Assembly: GCA_013365325.1 (NCBI GenBank)
Contig: JABVXV010000041.1
Coordinates: 124,001-188,000 of the forward strand
Direction: 5' to 3'
Source: Dipetalonema caudispina
Taxonomy: Eukaryota; Nematoda; Chromadorea; Rhabditida; Onchocercidae
Length of the DNA: 64,000 bases
In this document: in pieces, positions 52,723-64,000 of the stretch
How positions within the stretch are numbered: position 1 is the stretch's first letter
How the letters are laid out: every line of letters begins with the position of its first letter
Notes under the pieces: generated by a model
The model's database searches: none
The model's input: the letters and a program-made list of their open reading frames with translations, nothing else
Told to the model about the DNA's origin: nothing
Translations under genes and position numbers: made by a program

Positions 52723-55700
52723 ATGTTACGAGCTGATGCTGAAAAATCGGATTCGGAGCAAGAAAAAGTTTTGACAAAAAAGGTGATTGAGCTAAAATTG
52801 ATTTGCAGTGAAATATTTTAATTCCAACACCATTCACCTCCTAAAAAATTACTTCTTTTTTTTTTGTTTGCAAAACAACATTAATTGCTTATCAACGCTT
52901 CATTTTCGGTTAAATAATTGTAAAATTAAAATATTGTATTTGTAAAAATCAAGTCATTCAAGTACTGTTTTAAATAATTGTTTTTAAATTTTAATGAATA
53001 TCGCAATTTAATATTTAAAATTTAAAGAGCCGTATGATTTGAAATACTGGGAGCTTTTTTTTTTTCTAATCTCTTTTTACATTTACAAAGCTTTTCAGGC
53101 TAACAAACCACTAATGGAAAGAAAACGAAGGGCACGAATCAACAAATGCCTTTTCGAGATGAAACAAATGCTAGTTGATGATATTAAAAATGGGGTTATT
53201 TTTTTAACATTACTTACTTTTACTTATCTGTATTCAGTTTATTTTCACTGTATCATCTTTGCTCACCTCCAACTCTTTGCCATCTTTCATTAAATATTAT
53301 GGTTGTTGAAACGGTATTTCTAATCGTTTCCATTGTTTAATAATGCAGCACAAGCAAATTCTTTTAGATCTTTGACTCAAGATTTTAAAACTTAATGGAA
53401 ATGACTAAGGTTAAGTAGATTTCTGGATGTAAAAGACTTTGGCAAATGAAATGAATAACTGATATTAAGTTGTATTCAATTTTTCTTAAATGCTTAAAGA
53501 AAGAAATTTATTAATCATTTCAAGTCTCCAAGTCATTCCAAATGGGAGAAAGCAGATATTTTGGAAATGAGTGTCGCCTATATTAGACAACTAAGAAGAC
53601 GTATTGCTGCCAATAACAGTTAGTTCTATTCTCTTTTTTTTTCCTCGAGAAACAGATAAATTTAAACTAGCAAAGTGGAAGTTGAAATCTTGAAAAAAAA
53701 TTGAAGAATCTAACTTAATCAGACTTTCAAGTTAGACAGAGATGAAAATGCTAGAATTCTTCAGTTTTTATTTATAATTTTTTTCGCACGAATTTGTGCA
53801 CATTGTGAATCAGTTGATGACTTTTAAAATACTGCAATACGGAACAAAACATTTATATTTTGTTAAAATAATAATGATAGCTATTTTCAGAGGCAAAACA
53901 AGCCTTTTCGTTGCCACACTTTGTGGATGGTTTCTCAGATTGTGTACGTGAAATGCAAAATTATACACTGCTAGAAAAATGGCCAGCTGATTTACGAGAA
54001 TACAATAATCGTCTAACAAGTCACCTGAATGCTCGTCTACAATTACTTGTTAATGAACCGGTCATGAAGGTAACCATACAACATATACGGATAGGAGAAT
54101 AACCTTTTAATATATTTTCCAGTTCTTTATTTGAAATTTGGAGCTTATTTTCGAAAAGCAGTCTCCAAAATAGTTCTTTCGTGGTAATTTTTAACAACTC
54201 TCATTGCTTAAAATCAAGTTTGAATAACTTAAAATCAAGTACTGATCCATGCAACTATGCTGTCTTTCCTGAGAATTTTATCTCTAAAGTTTTTTTCTGG
54301 TTAAACCTGAAATATATTCTCTAACATACAACATAGAGTACTAATGCAATAAAATCCATGAACCTCAGAAAATCGCAAACGAAACAGAATTCATTCTGAA
54401 GTGTTTAGATCGATCTTGAATTTATGAGAATTTTTATGGAGCTGAAATGTTTATGATCAAAAAGTTGCATTGCAGTACCACAGAATGTCAGCATCATTGC
54501 CTTGGGACTACATTGGTGCGAGCAGCGTGTACCATAACAATCATGCATGCAGTAATTATCAGCAAACGACGATGATGCAACCCTCGACCTTCCAGATACT
54601 GAATCACACAACCAGGTGAATAAGATGGAGGTAGGCTGTGGGTAAAGGTGGCAATGAGATTGCAAACTGAGTCATGACTCTCCCGGAATTATTATTAATA
54701 AATTTTCTAAATAAAAACTTCTGGTCATCGAGATTCTAGGTTGACCAGATGAGTGAAAAACTATGAAAGTCCGTCATCTTAATATCTCTGCAACTTAATC
54801 GTTGAAGGTCATGAACTCTGTTAAAACATCTCCTGTATATAAATCATTCATGATCGTTTTAATCAGATATCATTGCATAAACTTAAGAGCTCCCTGTCTT
54901 GAATTGATCAGTACTTTTACACAGAGTTATCACTTTAATTATAAGTTAAATTCAATTAATCCAAGAGTAGTGTCGGACTTGAAAACTGTTTCTGAGTAGA
55001 AGTGCAGTTGAGATAGTGTCGTCTTACAGGAAAGGGCGAGTATCAATCAAATATGTGCAATATGATTTTGAAAAAGCAGATGTTTTATCAATCAAAATTT
55101 GGAGTTTTTATTGGCAAAGTTAGATAAAGATAAAATGCAGCTGCACGATATTTTTGACCTTCCTACTTCCTTAAATCTTTCTCTTCATCCTTGTTTTGTC
55201 CTCTCCCTTTTTTTTTTTTTTTTCTCTCTCTCTCTCCATGTAGATATTCTTGATATATGAACATGAATTTTTATAAAAAAGTGAACTTTCATTTACTTAG
55301 CAATAAAACTACAAAATATAACTTTTTATTATTTGTAAAATGCGCGATTAGAACTGTAAAGTGCTGTTAAAATATCCAAATCGCATATGTCAAAAAGACA
55401 AACTTTTGCACTTTTCGAACATACGAGACAACAACTCTTGGAAACCTTAAAATTACTTTTCTCGTGGGAATTGGAATTTTGTTGTATCTGATTTACAGAA
55501 TGCTGAAATATTTTTATTTTAAAGAAGTTGTAGTTTATGATGACTTTTGAAAATTCAAACACATTTTAGAAGAAGCGATGATGAGTTTAGGATTTAATTT
55601 ATGTCTCTATTTGATACACAGCTTATACAGGACTCATTATGTTGATCATTCCATGACACTTGACACGCTAATAATTTCATTGGTAGAAAAAGCGTAATTT

Positions 55701-56222
55701 CTTTTTCTGCAATTTACTTCAAAACTTTTAATTACATTGTTGTAAGGCTTTAATGATGGGTTTGGCAATACTTTCTAAGACACTTTAAAAGTATGGTGTT
55801 GTCGTTGTGTAACATATTTTAAAATATGTTTTAAAATTTTTTAGCCGAATATCGCACTTATTTAAAACATAAAACAATAAAACTGTTATTTAGAAGTGTA
55901 GTGATACGTTTTAAGCAATTCAGTTTAAAATTTTTAACTAATGAAAACTTTTCTTAAAATATTAAAAAAGCAACAATTTACTGCTATTTTTTATTCGTTT
56001 TGGTCATCAAAACTTATTCTTTCAATGACCATTTTTAGTGTTGGATGTATGATCGGCACTCCAAATATCGAAGCTAACTTTGAAACGAAGACAGAAGCAG
56101 ATTACTGTGGAAAAGCATATCTATTTCGTGACAGCAAATTTAGTGATTACCGTACGATGTCCACTAATCGAGAGTCCACAAAGACAACTCGTGATGGCTA
56201 TAGGTTATGGCGCCCCTTTTAG
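52723..56222 (+). CDS. lin-22: HES-type bHLH-Orange transcriptional repressor with WRPF tail (lin-22-like)
   Basis: Hairy/E(spl) proteins repress transcription by DNA binding and Groucho recruitment. Six exons with matching phases encode 250 residues: 52723-52782, 53099-53194, 53525-53618, 53891-54069, 54476-54615, 56039-56222. The bHLH (about 22-80) has the HES-type proline basic region NKPLMERKRRARINKCL, and helix 2 is KWEKADILEMSVAYIRQL. An Orange domain follows (about 92-135: HFVDGFSDCVREMQNY). The middle region is rich in Tyr, Asn and Gln. The last exon ends RLWRPF then TAG, a variant of the WRPW/YRPW Groucho-binding tail. Exon 4 could also read through to a stop at 54102, giving a shorter form without the tail, but its AAG|GTAACC donor is good. 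lin-22 orthology is inferred from family and shared chromosome; exons 1, 5 and 6 are less certain than 2-4. Confidence 0.85.
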
Positions 56223-59200
56223 TGTTAGAACATTTTAAAACTTTTTTGGCATTCTTTCTGGAATTCTCCTTCATTGTAATTTTTTTTTTTTCAAAAACAT
56301 ATATATATTGACTGGAAAATATATGTGTTAAATCCATCATTTTAAATTACCAGAATTTTGAGCTATATATGTCTACTTTAAAGTTTAAAATTCAGTAACT
56401 TGGAAAATCTTTGAAATTAAGCAGGAATATGGTAAGATTTTCAAGAAATCAATAAATTCCGATAGTTTTCCAAAAAACTTAACAAATTTTTGAGTTGCAA
56501 TTAATTACGATCATTATCACTTCTTGCTATCATAACACGTTTGTAGACATGGATATGCTTTTTTTCTCCATTATACTGTCATCATTCATTTCTGTCACTA
56601 ACAACTGCGCAGTTTTTCTCCCCAAGTTTAGAAGTTTCCATTTTGCTGTAAGCATTTACTGAACTATAATAACCACTCATTAAATAACGAAGATTTCAAT
56701 TCACTCTTCACTTCCACTCAAATCTAGTTAACGTTGATCCGTAAATGAACCTGAACTCTTTTCACATTTGTCAGTTTGAAGATCCCTTTGACATAATTTT
56801 TGCAGCTGCTCTTCATCGTCACTTCCGGTATTTACGTTCTTCTCCTAAGTTTTTTGGCGTATGGCGTATTCCGGATGAGAGTTTTTAGCAACAATATAAA
56901 TCAATAAAAATTGAAAATGATCAGTAACGATCATTTAATGTTTAAAAATGTAAAAATTCTTCAAATTCAGATGTAATGTATTTATCAAATTAAAAAATGA
57001 TTAAATGTTTACCAGTTGAATTTACAGAAAAAAAAGCAAAAAAAAAAAAAACAAAACGCCAGCAGTCCTATCCTTTATAGGAAGTATTTTGATGCAAAAA
57101 AAAATGCACTTTTCACGTTTTCCGTATCATCAATGTTGCAATTTTCAAAGCAATCCTTGCAAAGGTAGTGATTTTTTTTTTCATTAATTTTAATTCGTGC
57201 TTTGATAATTTTAAGTTTTACTTTACAAAAAACAATGTTCCGATCTTATCTTAACCTTTTTATTTTTTCATTTCGACTTCATTCTGCTGGTTACCTTCTC
57301 TAATTTTCCGCAGAATTTCAATTAGGTCAATGTTATCACAAATAATTATTCAATTAGAACTGACTTGCTAATAAAAGTACGTTTTTAGCATTTTGTTCTT
57401 ATCTTTAAATGAATGAGTTCTTTTTTTTAATAAAAACTTTGCCAAATTATATAATCAATTATCCAATAGGTGAGGATAACGTAGTAAATAAACTCATAGA
57501 AATCTATAAAATGCAATAATAATTGTATAAGGTATGAGTTTTCGCGTAATTTTTGAGTAAATTTTGTAATTGTAGCCAAACTTTCTGATCCAGCAATATC
57601 CAAGAGTAATTCATTTTTATTTTCTGAAATTGTTTCTGCACGTTAAAAAAATACTTTCAAGATGCATAGATGGTTTCTGACTAATTTTTAAATCTTCAGT
57701 TTTCAAATATCGGGGAATACAATCGATTCATTGATGTCTCATCATGAAAAATCATAAATCATCAAATCACGTTTAAATTTTTTAAAGGAACTTGCTGGTG
57801 TGAAGTTTCAATCAAAAAAAACCAGTTATCGTATTAAGAAGTCAATGTAGCAGAACATATTGAAGCAAAATATATAAGAATCAAATTTATTTAGAACATG
57901 CTCCAATTTCAGAAATACCATAGGATGGAGAAGTTTTCGGGAAAGTATTTATTTTTTTCAACTTTTTTTTTTTAATTACTTTTTAATATTATTCTATTCT
58001 TCTTGACAAACATTTATACGAGCATTTCGACTGAATGCTCAATGTATTTTTTCTTCAACATAGCCTAATCATTATTTTTTCGAAACGCTTCTTAGAATTC
58101 GTAATCAGATCTTCAAAAAAAGTTATATGGTTACCTTGATAATTTCTGTTGTTTAAAATTGTTAGATTCGATTTCCATTCAAGGTTTTTCCTTTGCTAAA
58201 TTAATATACTGCATTTGAGGTTCTCTGTCCTAAAATTGACATGAAGATTATTTTTCAAATAAATTTGTTCGTCGCAAACATTTTATTTAATTTAACGGTT
58301 CTTTTGCTCTTTAGATCATCTAGATATAGGTACTTTAGACAATATACATTTCTTTACAAAATTTAAACTAGAGATCCCTCAACAAAATCACTTACTAAAA
58401 TAAATCCTCTAACATGAATGAACCTAAAATTAAAAAAAAAAAAAGAAAAAACATTTGGATAAAATTAACAAAATATTAATTTTTTTGAATAAGAAATTCT
58501 GAGAGCAAAAAAAAAAAAAGGTCCATTTAGAAAGAAGTTGTTAATCACTGGTGATAATGAATGGCATACCTGTCATGGCATTTGTCATAAAGTCATAAGA
58601 AATTTACACATATCAAAAGAGTGAAAAAAGAAAAATTTCCATACAGTATGTTAGAAAAAAAAGGAATTAAATGACGTATGCCAATCAAAACAATCTCATC
58701 TCCTAAATATTCTCAGTCATTTCTCATTTTTTTTTAGGAATTCAGTTTATTGTTTGAATTTTTTATATATTGAAATATTTATATTGAAATAATGATTTCG
58801 AAAATTCTTTCTAAACTTTCTTTGCATTTCCATCAAATTCTCGAAACCTAAACCTCTTGAACTTATTTTCAAATATCACTTTAATTGGCCTAGATTATAA
58901 ATTACAAAAAATTTATGAAAATTCCTAAACAAGCCATATTTCCCCCCAGACGGAATATATAAATTTTTGCCATCCTACAGAATAGAATTGCATGCAAATA
59001 ATGGGTTCAGTTCACGTCTGGGATATTTTTTGCTAGCTCTGAGATATTGGAAGTTTTTTTTATATTTTGTAATGATAAAAGTTCAAAAAATGATTTTAAT
59101 GAAATGATTTACAAAAAACATCGATCATAATCATATATCATTTGTTTGTAAGCTGACAAATCTGGCTCATCTATCCTATGAAATGCTCGACATCAATAAA

Positions 59201-62200
59201 TCAAGCTATTATTGACTAGAAAAAAAACCCAAAAATTTAGTACTATAATTTAAGTGAAAATTATCATTATGTTTACAATGAAAAAGTGATAAAAAGCACT
59301 GTAACGGAAAAATATAGCCTAAATGCAGAAAAAAATTTTTTCATAATTGCTGTACTGTAGAATAATTAACTTATTTTGAGGAAGAAAAGTATTTTTTTAT
59401 TGTATCATTTTCATTCATTGATAGTGATGGATAAGTTCATCGATTTGATTTATCTTATCTAAAAAATATTTCATTATTCTTCTCTAAAATGAATAAAATT
59501 TGCACTGTTGCCTGGTAACTATCAGTAACCAGAGAAATTAAAAATATTAAATTGAAAAAAAGGCAAATTTTGCTGTCAAAAATTGTATAACTGAAAAAAG
59601 AATTGAATACATGCTGCAGAAAATGATGGCAAAAATGCGCTCTGATGAACAAATATCATGAAGCTGTTGTTATTGTGTGAGATTTGGAATCCAAATTCAG
59701 TTTTATTTCCATGGGTCATGCATATCCAATGAATTATGTCGATATTTCAAACCAAATCGTAATTATGCGAGAATGAATATATTTTGATGTGAAGTAATTA
59801 CGAATAAGCAAAGGTAAATAAACTCAAAGATTGCATGTTTTCTCATAAAAGTATGAAAATAGGTGAAAATTAGAGTAATTATTATCATAAATAGAAGAAT
59901 CAGTAAGCGATACTTTCACCCCTGTAAAGCAACCTACCAGAAAAAATACTTTATTCCGTTAGCTGCCACAAAGTGCGGATTTAGTCATCGTAATGTTAGG
60001 TAGACGGGATAGTGGTTGAAAAATGCCTAAGGTAAATAAATATTCCAGAAATTTCAAGTCATTCTAGTTTGTTAATGTCTCTCAACAATCAGTTATACGG
60101 TTCAAGTAACACCTTAGTCAACTAACCGGTCTAAAGAGTGTCGCCCTCCGTAAGGTTACTTTGCTATCATCAGATGACATGTGCAATACCGAATGACTGA
60201 ACTCTGATAAATAAGCATGTGCTTGTGGTGCATGCTTCTAGCAGTTAAAGGTTTTTAAGTATGATAAAATCTCCTTCAAACTTTTTCCAGAGCTATGTAC
60301 AGATGCTATATTTGGCATATGAAGAAAGATTCATAGAATAGACTTTCAAGTTAAAATATACAAAATAGTTCGATACTTTAACATACAACGCTTCATTAAT
60401 GCTAATTAAATTCTTATTAAACAAATAATAGATGGTTATCGTACTTTTTGTTTTCCTTGACCCGACTGAGATCTTTCACTCTGCGTAAAATTTAACTTGA
60501 GTCGTTTCAATGCAATTCCTGTTATCAATGTCTATTCTTATTTACAGACTTTTCTCGCAACGTCTGCACTATCGTCAGTGCTCAGGATATTAGTCAAAGG
60601 TCAACCATAACTTCTAAGTTATTACTCACGTATATATTTGACATGGGAGAATCAAGTTAACTGGAAAAGATTAGCATAACTTTCCCGTAAACCCGTAATT
60701 CGATAGTTTTTGCTTTGTCCTGAAAAGCTGAAGATTTTCATGTAATCAATCACCAGTAAATTCATTATCTTCGAAATAGATAATATACATTTGGGAACAT
60801 CAGCGACTTAAAAATGTTTTGAAATAGATGTTATTATATTCTTTACTATTTAAAGACCTCAACCAATATTTCGTGGGCCGATAGTGCCAGAAAAGAATTT
60901 TGAACATGTCAAGCGTTCGTAAAGATATATCCGATGTTGTTTGCTTACATATAGATTAGCATATCTACGTCACGTTAATGACCTATCGTGCATAAAAATA
61001 AAAAGTGAAATTCTTCCAAGTGCAAGTAAGCAAAAACAAAAACATAAAAATAACATATGGAATGTATTGATTATTTTCTTTATGCATTATAGTTGAAAAA
61101 AAGTTCTTACTTTTGTTTACTTTCACTTCAAAGAATTTCATTTTCATTTGTAAACTTATACGTTAATTTTTCTTGTATACCTAATTTATCACATGAAAAC
61201 AGGTACTAAACAGTAAGGAATTCACAATAATATATGGAAAGGACTTACCATAATACCGTAACATCGCTAAATACCTATTCGATCTTACTGATTTGCCTCA
61301 CTCAAGGCCAGTTTATTACTGCCAGTAAAATTTCTACCTTTACAAATTGCTACCTTTATTTCTTATGATCAGTAGCTTGAAAATTTTGATATTTTATTTC
61401 TGAGGCAAAAACAAAATCGTTTGCTTGACGATGACTTTGTCCAGTATGCAAAATTAAATTGAATTGCTTTCTTCATAATATGATTTCGATCTTTTATAAT
61501 AATAAAAAAAGGAAATAAACAGGTTCAGATGATAGCATTGCGTGTTTACTTTTTTAAAAATTATTCCATTTGTTCAATTTTCAAAATCATAAAGTTTTAT
61601 TCATCTTTACAAATTGCCACTCCCATCCAAATGCGCTTGATTACAAAGTTTGGGTGTAATACCAATTTAAATTATTGATTTTCATTTCAGTTATATTGAG
61701 ATCAAAAAATTTATAGAAATTACGGGTCAACGTCATTGGTGACGATAGTGGACATAATCATCATGAGATGATCGAAATATCAACGGCATTGCCAACGATG
61801 ATAATAGCGCAATATAAGTGATACTGAAAGCGATACAAAGGGAATGAATGGGTAGAACAATACGGCAAGGGGGAAGACAAGTTTTATGAGTGGCGGTATT
61901 GAAGATGAGGAGTTCTCGTCCGCGAAGAATGAGGGGGAGTTAAGCGATCCGGTCTGCAAAAAGCAGTTCTATTTTTGAAGTTAATAAGTACACTACGGTA
62001 CTTGAACAAATTCTGAACATTATTTACCTTCATCAGCACTATACAGCAATATTTTCAGCAATTTTCAAGTTCATTTCATTTCACGCATATTTTTCTTGTC
62101 CTGCACCATTCTTCAGCCAAACAAATCATCTATAGATCATTTTATTTGTAGGTCACTTTTTTCATTCCTTTGAACCTGTCTATTTGCTCGCATCCTTCAG

Positions 62201-64000
62201 CTAGATTGTTTCATCTCCAACAACCTTTTTATGCTGCTACCATATAAAAATGATATGCAACATAAATTTTCACCTATTAATGAATTTGTTGAAGCCAAGA
62301 AGTACAAGATCGTAAATTTTATTCCTGTCGCATTTTTCAGAAAGTATTTCACAGATCTATGAGGCTACTTTTTATTTCATCATTAAAATCTCAGTTCGTG
62401 TTTCATTGTTTCATTCTTACCGAATTTTTTTTAACTGCTCAAAATTGCTTTGATTATTATTTTTTTTTTTTCTTTTTTTTGATTTCTTCCTAATATCGTG
62501 ATCTCTTAGCACTTTTCATTATGTATGATTGATTTAGAATATTAAGTGCCAAAGAAGATCAAATAAGCAATACAAAAACTTCGTTTTTTGAAAAAAAGTG
62601 GTGATAGACATTTTGTTTTAGAAAGTGCCCTAAACAGAAATATCTTTACTCCCTTTGAAAAATGTTATGATATTTTCTGTATTTCTGCATCTCTAGTTTT
62701 TTTTTTGATCGAAAAAATAGCGACACTTTTACTTATCGGCAAAAACTATTGATGCCGAAGTTGGTCAGTTCAGCAGAAAACGCCAATTTTCTGTTTTTTC
62801 ATGTTTCATTGTTCGCCAAAGATCAAATTGTTGATTGGTTTTCTTTTTGAGAAAAAAAAAAAAAAAAAAAAAAAAAAATGAAAAAATCTCACAGGAATCG
62901 AATGTGAAGTATGAAAATATGGAAAAAAGAGAAGAGTTAGCCAATACAAACCAAATATTACTGCTAACCAAATGATCGCATCTCTTCTATTTGAATTAAA
63001 AAAAGAAGATTCTTTTTTCTTAGTAGCTCTTTCAGTCAACATATTTCAAAAATTTTGAATTATTGCTATTTTATAAGAAATGTGTGACAGAACAAAAGTG
63101 CTGCAATTGAAAATTGAAAATTGAAAATCGCTGAAAAATCATTGAAAGACATCCTTATTATTTGCGAATCCTTTTTTTTCCTGGATTTTGTCGTAACTTT
63201 TTCTCAACCCGAAAGAAGTGATAAAGATAATTATTATATATTTCTAATCACTTCCTGGAACTACCGCTCTCAGCTGTCAGATGCGGAAGGGAATATATGG
63301 TACCAATCGTCGATCAATCTATTATTATATTCATCCTTTATTTTTGGCCATTACTTGTTGGCACGACTTAGTTATAACGTATGATTAGATGCTGTTTGCA
63401 ATATTGAAAAAAATATTACTTTCATGACGAATTTGAGGCTAATGAGGTATTATTAAACATCTAGTCTTTTGTTTGATATGGTTATTTTCGAGAAGATTCT
63501 TGAAATCCGGTTCGGGTCGTACGCGCTAGTGTACTAACTGGTTCTTTTTAAATTTGGACACTTCTGGAAATTATGGTAATTCAGGAACTTTAAAATATAG
63601 AAATAATAATTTGAATGATTTGTAAAAAATGTTGGAATTTGAGTAGTCTATTCTACTATATCAAGAAAACCTGAAAATATGCATATTAAGAAAAAATCAA
63701 TGATTCTACAATTTTTAATATTGCAAAATCATCCTCTGCCAAGCAATTAGATGAAATATTTGAAAATATTTTTTTTTCCTATATGATCCATAAAATTTGA
63801 GCATTTCATCGGTAATATGTGCAATGACTGGGAGAATTAGAGCAAGAATAGCCTCTAAGTCTTAAAATTTTGTTGTTTCCCAACATCCAGAATTGCTAAA
63901 CAATAAAGAAATTGAAACGGCTCGTTGCAATTGGTTTATGATTCGGTTAATAAAGTGATATTTGTTGATATAAATGAATAAGTTGTACCCATCTTTCTTT
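56223..64000. other. AT-rich region, no convincing gene
   Basis: This 7.8 kb follows the HES gene; an AATAAA near 56449 could serve its 3' end. The sequence is AT-rich with frequent stops. One minus-strand segment, 56844-56728, reads as a hydrophilic 38-residue terminal exon after a TTAG acceptor, but I could not link it to upstream exons. A short ATG-CCT-AAG followed by GTAAAT is at 60023. A27 and T-rich tracts occur (62852-62878, 62459-62480). No RNA gene or transposon was recognised. Confidence 0.5.
62852..62878. repeat. A27 homopolymer
   Basis: A pure run of 27 A residues lies in intergenic DNA. Minus-strand ORFs crossing it gain a poly-Phe stretch and are artefacts. Confidence 0.85.

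Noticed and set aside
57280..57345. Minus-strand reading DLIEILRKIRE before a GTAACC donor
   Set aside because: There is no acceptor AG between the upstream in-frame TGA and the segment, and its phase does not join the candidate exon at 56844-56728.
60023..60032. ATG-CCT-AAG followed by GTAAAT, resembling a tiny first exon
   Set aside because: No downstream exon in a compatible phase could be recognised within the window.
63500..63545. Possible tRNA B-box (GGTTCGGGTC)
   Set aside because: The match to the B-box is poor and no A-box or cloverleaf can be formed around it.

Overview
The window looks like nuclear DNA of a parasitic nematode, most likely a spirurid or filarial species. This is inferred from the AT-rich sequence, many short-to-medium GT-AG introns, homopolymer tracts, acceptor-like sites directly upstream of several start codons (as expected for spliced-leader trans-splicing), and proteins closest to nematode families. 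I could not fix the species.

Layout, left to right. (1) 1-14705, minus: the 5' part of the giant muscle gene twitchin (unc-22). Thirty exons with unbroken reading phase encode about 1,845 N-terminal residues; the rest, including the kinase, lies beyond position 1. (2) 14706-24257: 9.5 kb without a recognised gene, holding a CT-rich tract, an (AC/CACATA) microsatellite and an A26 tract. (3) 24258-25433: a dead mariner element (irritans-like) in minus orientation, with both terminal inverted repeats still visible. (4) 25538-33861, minus: a DENND4/Crag-type Rab exchange factor in about 27 exons. (5) 34313-35032, plus: a small three-exon gene for a 137-residue single-span membrane protein of unknown function, divergent from DENND4. 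(6) 37114-39707, plus: cap-1, the F-actin capping protein alpha subunit, seven exons. (7) 45153-46597, plus: rap-1, a Ras-family GTPase, five exons. (8) 52723-56222, plus: a HES-type bHLH-Orange repressor resembling lin-22, six exons ending in a WRPF Groucho-binding-type tail. (9) 56223-64000: AT-rich sequence with no convincing gene.

The genes do not form an operon or a single pathway. Twitchin and CapZ are sarcomere or actin-filament proteins; DENND4 and RAP-1 belong to small-GTPase signalling and trafficking; the HES protein is a transcriptional repressor. From memory, unc-22, cap-1, rap-1 and lin-22 all lie on C. elegans chromosome IV, so the window probably reflects old chromosome-level conservation. 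I found no convincing new multi-gene system. The observations most worth following up are the WRPF-tailed HES gene, a 52-bp repeated 3' splice-site segment around rap-1 exon 1, the CSLM tail of RAP-1, and the uncharacterised membrane protein.
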